Assembly (NCBI GenBank): GCA_023334545.1
Contig: JAADVB010000158.1
Location: 1-44,399 of the forward strand
Length of the DNA: 44,399 bases
Direction: 5' to 3'
DNA from: Salisapilia sapeloensis
Taxonomy: Eukaryota; Oomycota; Peronosporomycetes; Peronosporales; Salisapiliaceae
Positions 10,379-20,105 of the stretch are shown here, piece after piece. The notes beneath the pieces are model-generated. The model saw only the letters and a list, made by a program, of their open reading frames with translations, was not told the origin of the DNA and did no database searches. A program made the translations under genes and the position numbers. Numbering within the stretch: position 1 is the stretch's first letter; each line of letters opens with the position of its first letter.

Positions 10379-11038
10379 CTACAATCTACGTAGACTCTTC
10401 TTCTTCTGTGCCTTCCGTTTCGCAACTTCAGGTGTCTCCGTACGGCGTTTCTTAGGCGTCTCTGGTTCAACTGAATGACCAGAAGTTGTGTCCATTTTGT
10501 TTTCTTTACCTAGAGGAGACGACTGGTTGCTGTTTGGACTGGAGCCTCCAGTGCATGATACACTCTTCTCAACTCCTTTCGACGCATGGATTTCCGTCCA
10601 TAGCTTTGCTCGACGGTCGTATTCTTCGTAACTGTCTAAGAATAGCCTCGCTGCTTCATCATTCAAAGCAGATTCCGGGAAAGGGACGATCAAAAGACAT
10701 CGGATGACCTGCAGGACATGCGCAAGACCGACGTCTGGACTCCAGTCTTTCGCCAGTGTGTTCACACAGATAGAGCCATTCGAGACGGCGACATTTGGGT
10801 GGAAAATCTTGGTTAAAAAGTACCCTCGTGGAGCTTCGTTTGGGTAGTTGGACGATAGAACAAGCTTGACAACAAAAGCACCACCTTCGTAAGGCGTGTT
10901 CTCTGGTCCAGTAATGGTCACTCGTACTTCATGTAACTGCTCTTCGTCCGTCGGAGTGTATGTGATGCCAGCAGGAGGTGACGAAGCAAGACGACGAATT
11001 TCTCGAGCGATACGCTGTACTACTTGAGAGGAAGGCAT
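10379..11038 (-). CDS. UBE2S: Ubiquitin-conjugating enzyme E2 S (UBE2S-like)
   Basis: Product of 219 aa, close to the animal UBE2S length. A UBC fold occupies about residues 5-150, with the HPN motif (IFHPNVAVSNG) and the catalytic cysteine at Cys91 in GSICVNTL. The remainder is a basic, disordered tail that ends KKKSLRRL. A C-terminal Leu-Arg tail of this kind is how animal UBE2S docks on the anaphase-promoting complex to extend Lys11-linked chains. Its conservation here argues for true UBE2S orthology rather than a generic E2. The tail also contains TP sites (ETPKKRRTETPE). A TTTTGGCGCCGAA element lies about 190 bp upstream. The divergent neighbour begins at 11435. Confidence 0.93.
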   Translation of the reverse strand: MPSSQVVQRIAREIRRLASSPPAGITYTPTDEEQLHEVRVTITGPENTPYEGGAFVVKLVLSSNYPNEAPRGYFLTKIFHPNVAVSNGSICVNTLAKDWSPDVGLAHVLQVIRCLLIVPFPESALNDEAARLFLDSYEEYDRRAKLWTEIHASKGVEKSVSCTGGSSPNSNQSSPLGKENKMDTTSGHSVEPETPKKRRTETPEVAKRKAQKKKSLRRL

Positions 11039-11218
11039 CTTGTTTCAACTGAGCTACAAATAGAATGATGAATATGGTCGTTAAACAGCATCTAAAAGCA
11101 TATAGAACGAAAAGAAAGTATACTTTCAGAGCGAATGACGAAGCAGGTCGTTTCGATGTAGATCTAGAATCAAAAAGACGAGGATGGCTGCCGATGGATT
11201 GTCCGGACGTAGTTTCAA

Positions 11219-11241
11219 TTGGCGGACGTTTTGGCGCCGAA
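11219..11241 (-). promoter_or_regulatory. E2F-like element upstream of the UBE2S-like gene
   Basis: TTTTGGCGCCGAA at 11229-11241 is a strong match to the E2F/DP consensus, with a second TTGGCGG core just before it (from 11219). It lies in the 396-bp divergent region between the UBE2S-like gene (ATG ending at 11038) and the WW-domain membrane protein (ATG 11435), about 190 bp from either start. Which gene it serves is not shown; a mitotic E2 gene is the more obvious client. Confidence 0.42.
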
Positions 11242-11434
11242 TCGTTAGTTTACACCATTTAAATTTAATTTACGATAGGCATACAATCAAATAGTTTATT
11301 TTAAATTTATCTTTCTACAATGCCGAATATAATGCGAACTTATTTCTTTACTACTTTTTATTTGAAGTTTAGGACCACCAGGATGGGATGAAACGACCAC
11401 AAGTTAGGTGATTATTTTCAATTCCACGGGCAGT

Positions 11435-14242
11435 ATGAGTGAGAAATACTTAGTTAGAGAAGATGCACATGCTGATGAAAAAGGAAGAAGAAGAACGCAG
11501 CCAACGTTACCGCCAATTACGCAGAAGAAGACCGAGCCGGCTTCGGCTTCTACTCCAAAGACTACACCTCGAAACGTCGTAGCTGCTTCTGATAACGATT
11601 TCAAGAATGAGCCAGATCTTCCTACTGCACCAGAATATGATTCCATTGAGAGAAGGCCATCTCATTCTAATCCTCCGGTGTCAACACCTGGACCAGAATT
11701 TGACTCGCTGGACCGACGCCCATCTCACTCCAGCCCTCCAGTATCGTCACATACGTTACCATCTTCATCTCAGAAATATGCACATACCACCTCCAGACCA
11801 ATTCGCTTTAGTTTACAAAGAGAATCCAAGCGGCTGCTTAAATCCGCTGCTTTACTGCTGTCGCGTATGTCAAAGCAACGGCGTGTTTCCTTCGCTCTGA
11901 TTATCCTTGGCATGCTTTCTGAGACCGCAACACCAGTACCGCGACATAACGTTCCGATAGGTATTACACTAGTAACGAGGTCAACCGACAGCTTTGATCA
12001 TCGTTTAGTGGTCTCAGGACTGTGTTTCGGAGTGCTACTTGATCTCATTTGGTTGTTGCGTCCACAGGAAGGCTGCTTTAACGGCTACTTTCTCGTCGAC
12101 CTGGACCGATACTCACGTATTTGGCTCGTTATGTGTCTATTGGCCAAAGCATATCTTGTCATGTCCACCTACTTTGTTCTCGAACCTGAAAAGCAGCAAG
12201 CTTCGTCGGCGCCTATAAGAAGACATGTCTGGGATCGCATTCGATTCTTTCTTCCTCGGAAAACATTACCTCGACCATCGCAACTCAGTCACGAGGTGCT
12301 TATGCGTGTCATCATGTTAGTCTGGATTCACGCCGTTGCTGGCATCGTTTTGTTCGTGCTCGCGATGACTGCACTTATATTCTATGCGAATACGATTCAG
12401 TTTCGCTCAACAACTTTGGGCGCTCCACTGTATGTTGCGATGTTATTCAAAGCGACGACTTCGTGCGCAACTTTTATTACAGCGGCAGACAAGCTCAACT
12501 TTTATGGCTGCTTCATGCTATCAGGCTGTAGCTACTTGGCAAGGTATGATGCAGCATCTGCGAATCAACCAATTGTACTTAAATATGGTCGTGCGTGGGC
12601 GAGGCGTGTAAAGTATGCAAAGACCGTCGATCTCGTTTTTGGTGCTTATCTTTCACTAGTCTATTACGCAGCCTTCCGTAGCGGAACCTTCTTCGCTCGA
12701 AACGGAGTTACCACAATGCTTTCACTTACTGGAGTAATTATTATTGTGTTGGACTTGTGGACACCTTTGCTCATTGTCATTGCAGTCCGTTGTGGTATTG
12801 CTTTACATCGTCATCATCGCCAAGGTTCGATCGATGTTGATCCTTACTTTCCAAATCAACTAGAATACGATGATGAAAGTGGAGAAAGTGAAGAGGGTAG
12901 TGACAGCGAGGATGAAGAAGAAAATGAAGAGTCGAGTGAATCAGAACCTATGTTAGATGCTATGAAAACCTCATCACATTCCGATGGCTCTTCGCATAGT
13001 AGGAGAATGCAAGGGCACCAAAATAGTGCTTCAAATCCATTTTTGCAAATGGCTTGTGGAAATGAGGGTCTTGGTAATTGGGTTCGCCAAATCGATGAAA
13101 ATGGTCGTGCCTACTTGGTGCATACCATGTCTGGCACACAAATTTGGGAGAGCGAACCAAGTGTTGAGCAAAATGAATTACCTGCAGCTCAAAATGCACC
13201 GTTTGCATCTCCTCGTGCCACATCGCCAAGAGTAACTGTAAATGCTCTTGCAGCAGAAACTCCCCGTAATTATTCTCCGATAGTAGCTGATTATAGCCAC
13301 GCAGTGGAAGCTCCTTTCAATTCTTCTTCATGGGTAGCTGGCAATGCTTCCAACACAGAAGCACCACGTGCTCTTTCCGCTAGATCGGCTGTCAATAACA
13401 CGACGGTTAGAACCTCTCGTGCGCTTTCAGCTCGGGAAACATCCAATGCTTTTAATGCTGGTACAACTCGAACCCACTCTCCTAGGTTCACTTCCAATAT
13501 TTCCTTTGCCGAAATGCACCGCACCCTTACTCCTACACTTGCTGTGAATGATGCAGCCGTGGAAACACCTACTCTATCAGCTGAAGAAAATACCTATGGT
13601 CCCACCGAGGATGCGCCATCTACAATATACCCTGATGCTGCAGTCAGTACTCCCATCGAGGAAACACCTCGTAATTTTTCACATCAAGATACTGAGGATG
13701 CCCCTCTCGCGATAGCGTCTACTACACATTCGCCTAGAATAGACGAAGCTACATCATCAGTTGAATCACATAGTGTTCCACTGCTTCACTTGGAAAGGAT
13801 CCATAGCGTCCAACTTCCACTACTCGACAAAGCATCAACACCCTCGCAATCGGTAGAGCAATATAGTACTAGGTCCAGCGATATTGAACAAGCAGGTCCA
13901 AGAGATAACGCTGAAAGTCCGGAAGATTTATGGTCCTCTTTACCTGATGGAGGGAACTTTGCATGCCAAGTTTCTAGAGTACCTTCCTCTGGAGACTTGC
14001 TAGCCCACCTCATCAATCACGGTTTCCAACTCGTTTCCGACGCCGAGACAGACTCCAAGCGTCGCGTTCTATTCTATTACCCCAACGAAGATGAAGTCGA
14101 GTGTCATTTCTTAGGTGAACTTGTGTTCGAAGACTTATTCTTGCGAGCGTCGTTCAAGTGCACGAAGCCAAGCATCATCCCATCGATCATCAAGAAGTTA
14201 CAGCTTAAATCTCTTGTGGGCAAATACATTCCTCTAAAATAA
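11435..14242 (+). CDS. Polytopic membrane protein with acidic linker, WW-like domain and 17-residue tandem repeats
   Basis: Product of 935 aa. Residues 1-140 are disordered and Ser/Pro-rich, with a short duplication (FDSLDRRPSHSSPPVS / YDSIERRPSHSNPPVS). Residues ~145-460 hold about six or seven membrane segments, e.g. LMRVIMLVWIHAVAGIVLF and MLSLTGVIIIVLDLWTPLL. A strongly acidic Glu/Ser stretch follows (~470-510), then a WW-like domain around Trp549 (GNWVRQIDENGRAYLVH...TQIWE). Next come seven in-register 17-residue repeats from about residue 591 (consensus ETPRxxSPRxxxNxxxA), with degenerate copies after them. The C-terminal ~100 residues form a compact domain ending LKSLVGKYIPLK. An upstream GTG would add nine residues, but ATG 11435 is preferred. 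I do not recognise the family. WW domains bind proline-rich or phospho-Ser/Thr-Pro ligands, and the TP/SP-rich repeats could be an internal ligand. Confidence 0.72.
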   Translation: MSEKYLVREDAHADEKGRRRTQPTLPPITQKKTEPASASTPKTTPRNVVAASDNDFKNEPDLPTAPEYDSIERRPSHSNPPVSTPGPEFDSLDRRPSHSSPPVSSHTLPSSSQKYAHTTSRPIRFSLQRESKRLLKSAALLLSRMSKQRRVSFALIILGMLSETATPVPRHNVPIGITLVTRSTDSFDHRLVVSGLCFGVLLDLIWLLRPQEGCFNGYFLVDLDRYSRIWLVMCLLAKAYLVMSTYFVLEPEKQQASSAPIRRHVWDRIRFFLPRKTLPRPSQLSHEVLMRVIMLVWIHAVAGIVLFVLAMTALIFYANTIQFRSTTLGAPLYVAMLFKATTSCATFITAADKLNFYGCFMLSGCSYLARYDAASANQPIVLKYGRAWARRVKYAKTVDLVFGAYLSLVYYAAFRSGTFFARNGVTTMLSLTGVIIIVLDLWTPLLIVIAVRCGIALHRHHRQGSIDVDPYFPNQLEYDDESGESEEGSDSEDEEENEESSESEPMLDAMKTSSHSDGSSHSRRMQGHQNSASNPFLQMACGNEGLGNWVRQIDENGRAYLVHTMSGTQIWESEPSVEQNELPAAQNAPFASPRATSPRVTVNALAAETPRNYSPIVADYSHAVEAPFNSSSWVAGNASNTEAPRALSARSAVNNTTVRTSRALSARETSNAFNAGTTRTHSPRFTSNISFAEMHRTLTPTLAVNDAAVETPTLSAEENTYGPTEDAPSTIYPDAAVSTPIEETPRNFSHQDTEDAPLAIASTTHSPRIDEATSSVESHSVPLLHLERIHSVQLPLLDKASTPSQSVEQYSTRSSDIEQAGPRDNAESPEDLWSSLPDGGNFACQVSRVPSSGDLLAHLINHGFQLVSDAETDSKRRVLFYYPNEDEVECHFLGELVFEDLFLRASFKCTKPSIIPSIIKKLQLKSLVGKYIPLK
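13205..13561 (+). repeat. Seven in-frame 51-nt (17-codon) tandem repeats within the WW-domain membrane protein
   Basis: Seven consecutive 51-nt units encode 17-residue copies, for example ASPRATSPRVTVNALAA, ETPRNYSPIVADYSHAV and EAPRALSARSAVNNTTV. There are no gaps between copies. An eighth, shortened copy starts at 13562, and weaker copies follow to about 13710. Copies are diverged at nucleotide level, so this is an old expansion rather than a recent minisatellite. Confidence 0.75.
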
Positions 14243-14352
14243 GCAAGTACCACAACTATCCTTTCAAATTCTTTCTGTATTCGATCCTGTCAAAAGAAAA
14301 AAAAGCTACTTATCCTTCATCCTGTTCATCCACTTGTTCGACTGCAGGATAT

Positions 14353-17300
14353 TTACATTATCTGGCATCGTCGTTCTTCCACCTCTTCCACGATCTTGTC
14401 AATATCCTTTTCCGTAATCTTTCCCTCCTTATTCGGAGGATACAGATCCTTGACAGCCATTCCCTTCAAGTCCGATCGAACGTAGAACAACAAGTACGCG
14501 CTCGGGTTCACGACTCGAGACTCTTCCACGACACGAACGCGTTCATCGTCGTAATAATACCACTGCTCATCCACAAAGTTCTTTGCGTATGCAGTGTAGT
14601 GGCCACCTCCGAGTGCTCCTTGGTGGTTCACGACACCATATAGGTCGTACGTTGTTTCCAAGCCGCGTGATTCCTCCAAATTCGTGTTCGTATACCCTCG
14701 CTTGAGCCTCGTTCCTCCTTCCGCGAATGATCCAGCGCTCCCTGCTCGTTTAAATGAGGTCGATTGCGATGTACGACCGACATCTTTCAGTTCCGTCACG
14801 GCATCCTCCTCTTCCTCATTCTCTTCCTTACTATCGCTACCTTCCTGTGCGCTCTGATCTGTCGTGAACTCACTGCTAGCAGGTGTCGACTCGACACTGT
14901 CTTCATCCTTTTCAACACAATGCTTGACTCTCGCCTCTTCTTTCGTCGGGTACTTTTCCGGTGTTTCTACATGCGGAGCAGTGCACGTGGACAGTTCTAA
15001 GCCAGTGAGTGGGAACTCGACTAAGGAAACCAATTTCCGACGATACGACTGTGTGTACTGGAACCTCTTGAGGTGGATCACCATGACCGGCGGCAGTCGC
15101 CAGAGTTCCAGCTTCTTTGTCATTTCCACATGCGACTGACAGCTAGAGCAGTACCCTTCATTGATCTTCTCTTCCGTTGTGAACGCGTCTAAGCAGTGAT
15201 TCAGCGGCACAGGACCCTTGTCAATAGCGTCACTTCGAGCGACACTTTCATGCTCTTCGACGTGCTTCATCTTATCCAGAGTCTCCCGGTCTTGGAAAAG
15301 CTCCAAGTCCCAGTCAATCGCCACGGCTTCGTCCTCTAACAAGTCCAGAGGTTCATCGTTGCACGGGATCAAGTGTCCAAAGGATCTCGTAAGCCAATGT
15401 GATCGAGCATCAGCATGTGCTTTCGTCCCGACTCTTCGAAGGACAAATCCACAGGAAGAGTTCAGACCTGTAAAGAGACTATCGATACGCTTCACGACTC
15501 GGTCTTGACCTGTCGAAGCTGGGACTTGGTCCCATACCTTTGGTTCCTCCACGTCTTTCACATAGTCCTTAACCCTCTTCCATACAAGATGATATAGCTC
15601 CAAACCCGTCGTTCGCTCCGGACACAGACGCAAGAGCCTTGGCGTACCGAAAGGCGTCGGACGGAACGGATTTTTAAAGTAAACAGCAGAGTAACTCAAC
15701 TTTCTCGACATAAGCGGCAGGTAGAGCAGTCGAGGCTGCCGCGCTCGGACTCGAGACAGTGGCACTCGTACCGTCTCTTCATTCCGACCGAGTCGAACGA
15801 GTACTTCATCCTCAAGACAATCGATGATGACACCAGGAACGAACTCGGCCGAGTGGGTATGCACACGTGCTTCCACTAGCGCTCCCGTACGTACCTCTAG
15901 TTCCTCCACAACTTCTTCCTCTTCCACCTCTTCACTCTCCTCTTCCTCGACGTTCCCCCAACTCTGTCGTCTCGACCGTGTCGCGTTCCACGTGTCTCTC
16001 GGCACTTTTTCCAACTGATATGCGATCAAACGTTCGATACTCCGGATCTGACCGACGCGACGCATATCTGACTTGAAGCTCTGGATCGTCGGACCATTGT
16101 ACTCGCACACTTTCAAGTTAGAAGCTTCCACGTCCTCTATGCCCAACTCGTTCGTCATGAGAGTCACAAGCGCTTGCTTCAGATCCAAGATCGTCGCAGA
16201 GATCTCTAGTCTCACGGACACTTTTAACGGTGCTCGACCGTCCGCTAGGACAAGCAGCAGCGTCACAGTGCTATGCGTCGGTTCTGGTAGTGGCACCTGC
16301 AAGAAGGTAAATGGTTCGAAACGTGCAGACTTGAAGCCACAGATTTGACACGTAAGCAGGCTCTTGTACTGACCAGTGAACAAGGCAACGATGATCGACA
16401 CTTCTCGACGCAAGTGGTTTCGCCACCACTCGTCTGCTAGATCAGCATCGAAGCGACCGTCACTATCCGGTTGCTCCACATACGGCTTCTCTTCAATTCG
16501 ATTCAAATCTTCACTTAAACCACTTAGTAGGAACGACAGAAGTTCCTGTGCATCCTGCTGGTCGTTCCCTTTAAATGCATCGTTCAGTTTCGCCATGGCT
16601 TTCTTAAAGTTACGTGGACTGATCGCCTTCTGCTTAAGCGTCCACACGTCTTCCATCAACCGGCCGTATGCTTCCGCTAGTTTCCCTTGAGCTCCCAACG
16701 CATTCGAGTCATTCACGTCATCGAGGTACATGCCAGATAGGAAGTATTCTGCCAAGAGCTGCGTGTTCGCGAGACACTGGAGCGCAGAGTTCATGTAGCA
16801 AGTGTTCCCCATATTCGTAAGACCTGTGCTGCCTCCATTACGTAGTTTCTTTGGCAGTGCTAGCGCTTCTTTCCGACGCTCCGTGTCTTCTTCAGACGAA
16901 GTGTCTGCCGCTTCCTCCTGTCCAGCAGTCTCCCAGACATCCAACTTAGTCTCTCCGTCTGCAAACTTGACGACACGTCGAGCAACCTCTGGACCACCGC
17001 CGTACCATAGCTTCAAGGCACACCAGAGACGTTCACAGACTACGACAAAGTGTCGATTAATACGAATCTCATCAGAAGACTTGAGTGCAGTCTCCCGTCG
17101 GTCATTTGAAAGCAGCGGATAGTTGTTAATGAACTTGGGACGCGTGTAGTTCCCATCAGCATCGATGATTGAAGAACTACTAGATTTCTCCGGACTTGAT
17201 GTCGTGCTGGGCGTACTACTCTTCTGAGGCGTCGTGCCTTTAACAGCTGAATTCGACGCAGACGTCGTGGACGATGGCTTAGGTTCCACCGGTGTGGATA

Positions 17301-19614
17301 GCAGACCTTCGCCTCTTGTCGGCTGGAAGCCACTGTACTTGCTCCAGTGGGAGAACCACTTGCGTTCTAGTAGATACCACGTTTCGTCTTCCACAAGTGC
17401 CGTGTCATCGTATGGTTTGTAGCAGTCTTTCGCGAGTTTCAGTTCCTCTTCTTTATTCGCCGGACTTAGCTCCAAGTCAACGAAGGCAACCGTACGCATC
17501 GTACGTGCACAAGACACTTCATATGTCTCGTCCACTGCCCATCGCGTGAACTCATCTAATGTCATGGAAGGAGACGGACGAGGTTTCGTTTCCGATACAC
17601 TACGACGTTTGCCAAATCGACGCATGGTCCAATCGACGAATCGCCCAAGCTCGGAACCAGAGACGCTCGGATTACGCCCGTCATCCGTCTCGATCACCAG
17701 TCCATCGTACAGGATAGAGGAGGAAGAGCTACGTTGATGATGCGACTTGCGCTCAATCTTCTCCAGCGCATCGAGCACCTTTTGCTCTAGCTCTGGACTT
17801 TGCGCCAGGTCTAGTCGCAACATTCCGTAGAGTCCATCTCGAGACAAGAGTTCTCCATCCGCAAAGACTTTGAACGCCAACTCTGCTTTTTCCTCCAACG
17901 TACCACGACAAGAAGCACTTAAAGCATGTACGAACGAAAAGATGTCAATGTCTTCTCCGTTCGCACGAGATCCGAGTGTCGAGAAGACTCGTCGGAACTG
18001 TTCAGCACTCATTTCCAACGGAAAGTCAGTCATTAACGCTTCCATATCAATCCCGTCGCCTCGATCCGTCGTCCGGTAGTTACTAAAAGCTTCTAACAAG
18101 ACACCAACTTCGGCTTCTTCAAAGTGCGTGTCGTTCGCAAGAATCTTTTGCTGGACCGTCGGATTAAATTCCTCTTGACTTTCCAATAACTTTTGATCTA
18201 CACTTTCACACAAGGTATCGACAAATGACGGCATCCAACCGACGAGCAAGTTACAAGAGTTGGGAAAAGATGGTACAGTGCTCAAGAAAGGTTCGAGCTC
18301 GAGCTTTGCTCTGCCTTGGTCAAAGACATCGTCCACGAGCGTTTGATACTCCGACTTGTCCAGCACCTGTCGACCGTACAGGAAGAGTAGCAAGTTACCG
18401 AGACCAGTGTGCTGCAGTTTATTCGCATGATCCAAGTCACACATGGCGTAGACAAAGGACAGTTGGTCTGTAAGGGAACCTGCGCGGAGGATCGCGACGG
18501 CACGTAGGAACTCGTCCATATTAATGTCCGACGCGTGTCGATCGGACACTGCTTTGATGAATCTTAAAGCAAAGTTAGAAGGCATATCAGGGAAGACTCC
18601 GAGGATGTCTCGACGGAAGGCTGTGCGACTGATACATATCTGAGAACCTTCGGTATGTAGACTATCTCGATGACTCTCCTTGCTCTCTTCCTCCGTCTTT
18701 TCCAAACGCTTGCAACTGCTGTCACCATGCAACAAGTATCTCGACGAGCACAAGTGTTTAAAAGCAAGTGACAAACTGTCGAGTTCGTCTTGCGGTAACA
18801 AATGCTTCTTTCGTTCCCACTCCAGCTCTTTCTTATGACGTTCCAACTTGCGTTCAAAGGATTCCATGTGAGCATGGACTTCAAGGAAGTTGTGTAGAGG
18901 GACTTGGATCTTCGGTCGAACGGCCAAGACTTCGACTAAGTACTTTTCCAACTCACTACGACGCTGTTCGATCACGGCTGGTAACCTCGAACGAAAGATG
19001 TGGCGCTTAGGAAACGAGAGAGTCTTCACATGGTTATTCCACTTGCGCAGACGGTCGTGCAAGTCTCGAAAGTCCGAGTATCGCTTCTGGATCTTCCATG
19101 AAAGACCTCCATGGAGCTTCACTTCAATCTCAAAGACCGTGTGCGTCGTCTTGTCAATGTCGATCTCCGAGATACCGTCGCTCGGCATGCTCACACTCTC
19201 GATTTCAAACGACGTCGCTTTCAACGGTAATCCAGTATGGACGCGTTCGAGAGGCTTGCATCCATTCGAAGACGAACGCTTAAGTCCCATAAGCTCACTC
19301 ACCGTGTGCGACCTTTCTAACAACGGTTTGCCCCACCTGCTCTTGCTTTCGACTGCCTGGGCCTTGGACTCGTTCACCATGCTCTTGGAATTGATATCCC
19401 TCGTTCGTACTTCATCCGACGATCTATTGACCTCTTCTGGTGACGGTGGGTTGCTATCGTAAGAAGCTGTGGAATGCGATGACGTGTGGGAGGCTGGAGG
19501 GGAGTCAACTGGGAGCGATGACTGCTTTGTGAGTGGCGACGGACCAGACGTGGATGCGTCACTCACTTTGACAAATCCCTCTTCGGAGCCCGACGTGTCT
19601 TGCCGGTCGGACAT
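14353..19614 (-). CDS. Large ubiquitin-specific protease: PX, EF-hand-like, DUSP, USP and C-terminal CaaX (USP32-like)
   Basis: Product of 1753 aa. A PX phosphoinositide-binding domain (~155-255; VFEIEVKLHGGLSWKIQKRY) is followed by a helical EF-hand-like region (~330-610), a DUSP domain (~750-900; ETWYLLERKWFSHWSKY), and a split USP catalytic domain. Catalytic Cys939 lies in GNTCYMNS and His1672 in GGGHYTAY, followed by YYYDDERV. Inside the USP domain, after an acidic Glu run, is a Tudor/SH3-like segment (GALVEARVHTH...GVIIDCLEDEVLVRLG). The protein ends CQIM, a CaaX prenylation signal with Met favouring farnesylation. EF-hand, DUSP, USP and CaaX match human USP32; the PX domain is not part of USP32. 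I infer a membrane-targeted, active deubiquitinase in the endosome/Golgi system. Canonical calcium-binding loops are not obvious, so the EF-hands may not bind calcium. Confidence 0.93.
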   Translation of the reverse strand: MSDRQDTSGSEEGFVKVSDASTSGPSPLTKQSSLPVDSPPASHTSSHSTASYDSNPPSPEEVNRSSDEVRTRDINSKSMVNESKAQAVESKSRWGKPLLERSHTVSELMGLKRSSSNGCKPLERVHTGLPLKATSFEIESVSMPSDGISEIDIDKTTHTVFEIEVKLHGGLSWKIQKRYSDFRDLHDRLRKWNNHVKTLSFPKRHIFRSRLPAVIEQRRSELEKYLVEVLAVRPKIQVPLHNFLEVHAHMESFERKLERHKKELEWERKKHLLPQDELDSLSLAFKHLCSSRYLLHGDSSCKRLEKTEEESKESHRDSLHTEGSQICISRTAFRRDILGVFPDMPSNFALRFIKAVSDRHASDINMDEFLRAVAILRAGSLTDQLSFVYAMCDLDHANKLQHTGLGNLLLFLYGRQVLDKSEYQTLVDDVFDQGRAKLELEPFLSTVPSFPNSCNLLVGWMPSFVDTLCESVDQKLLESQEEFNPTVQQKILANDTHFEEAEVGVLLEAFSNYRTTDRGDGIDMEALMTDFPLEMSAEQFRRVFSTLGSRANGEDIDIFSFVHALSASCRGTLEEKAELAFKVFADGELLSRDGLYGMLRLDLAQSPELEQKVLDALEKIERKSHHQRSSSSSILYDGLVIETDDGRNPSVSGSELGRFVDWTMRRFGKRRSVSETKPRPSPSMTLDEFTRWAVDETYEVSCARTMRTVAFVDLELSPANKEEELKLAKDCYKPYDDTALVEDETWYLLERKWFSHWSKYSGFQPTRGEGLLSTPVEPKPSSTTSASNSAVKGTTPQKSSTPSTTSSPEKSSSSSIIDADGNYTRPKFINNYPLLSNDRRETALKSSDEIRINRHFVVVCERLWCALKLWYGGGPEVARRVVKFADGETKLDVWETAGQEEAADTSSEEDTERRKEALALPKKLRNGGSTGLTNMGNTCYMNSALQCLANTQLLAEYFLSGMYLDDVNDSNALGAQGKLAEAYGRLMEDVWTLKQKAISPRNFKKAMAKLNDAFKGNDQQDAQELLSFLLSGLSEDLNRIEEKPYVEQPDSDGRFDADLADEWWRNHLRREVSIIVALFTGQYKSLLTCQICGFKSARFEPFTFLQVPLPEPTHSTVTLLLVLADGRAPLKVSVRLEISATILDLKQALVTLMTNELGIEDVEASNLKVCEYNGPTIQSFKSDMRRVGQIRSIERLIAYQLEKVPRDTWNATRSRRQSWGNVEEEESEEVEEEEVVEELEVRTGALVEARVHTHSAEFVPGVIIDCLEDEVLVRLGRNEETVRVPLSRVRARQPRLLYLPLMSRKLSYSAVYFKNPFRPTPFGTPRLLRLCPERTTGLELYHLVWKRVKDYVKDVEEPKVWDQVPASTGQDRVVKRIDSLFTGLNSSCGFVLRRVGTKAHADARSHWLTRSFGHLIPCNDEPLDLLEDEAVAIDWDLELFQDRETLDKMKHVEEHESVARSDAIDKGPVPLNHCLDAFTTEEKINEGYCSSCQSHVEMTKKLELWRLPPVMVIHLKRFQYTQSYRRKLVSLVEFPLTGLELSTCTAPHVETPEKYPTKEEARVKHCVEKDEDSVESTPASSEFTTDQSAQEGSDSKEENEEEEDAVTELKDVGRTSQSTSFKRAGSAGSFAEGGTRLKRGYTNTNLEESRGLETTYDLYGVVNHQGALGGGHYTAYAKNFVDEQWYYYDDERVRVVEESRVVNPSAYLLFYVRSDLKGMAVKDLYPPNKEGKITEKDIDKIVEEVEERRCQIM

Positions 19615-20105
19615 TGCCTATCGTATCGTGTCGAAGACAGAGGCTGATGGAAGAAAAGGTATCAGAGAAGGAAGACTTCCGGACGCTGTGACAGGCCTCT
19701 AACTGCCTATCCTGTTTTTCGTTCGGTGAAAAAAGCTCCTGCTTTCAAGCAAGACTCGGCGATCTGAATACTAGAGCCTCTTTTTCGTCCTGCTGTGCGT
19801 CCGTCTTGCTAGTCACGGACAAACAGTCGCTTAATGTGATCGGAACGAGTGTCTCCGTGTCGAAATGCTGAGCAAATCAAACAACGATTTCGAACAGATG
19901 GAGCAGCTGCGACTTCACGACTGGGCGATAGTGAAATCGAGTCACGCGTTAAGTGTTAGCTAGCAGACGTATCATGTACCTACGCCCGCCCAACTTCAAT
20001 ATGTCAAGGATCCGAGACGATGATGTCAGACAAGAGTGGTCATGGCGGTCAGGACATGACTTTGGAAGAAGGATGCACATGCACAATAAATGTCATTAAA
20101 AAAAG
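19615..20105. other. Upstream region of the PX-USP gene, no gene seen
   Basis: The 491 bp between the PX-USP start codon and the stop of the TBC1D31 gene contain no supported reading frame, RNA gene or repeat. They must hold the promoter and 5' leader of the PX-USP gene and the 3' end of the TBC1D31 transcript, since both genes are on the minus strand. Confidence 0.5.
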
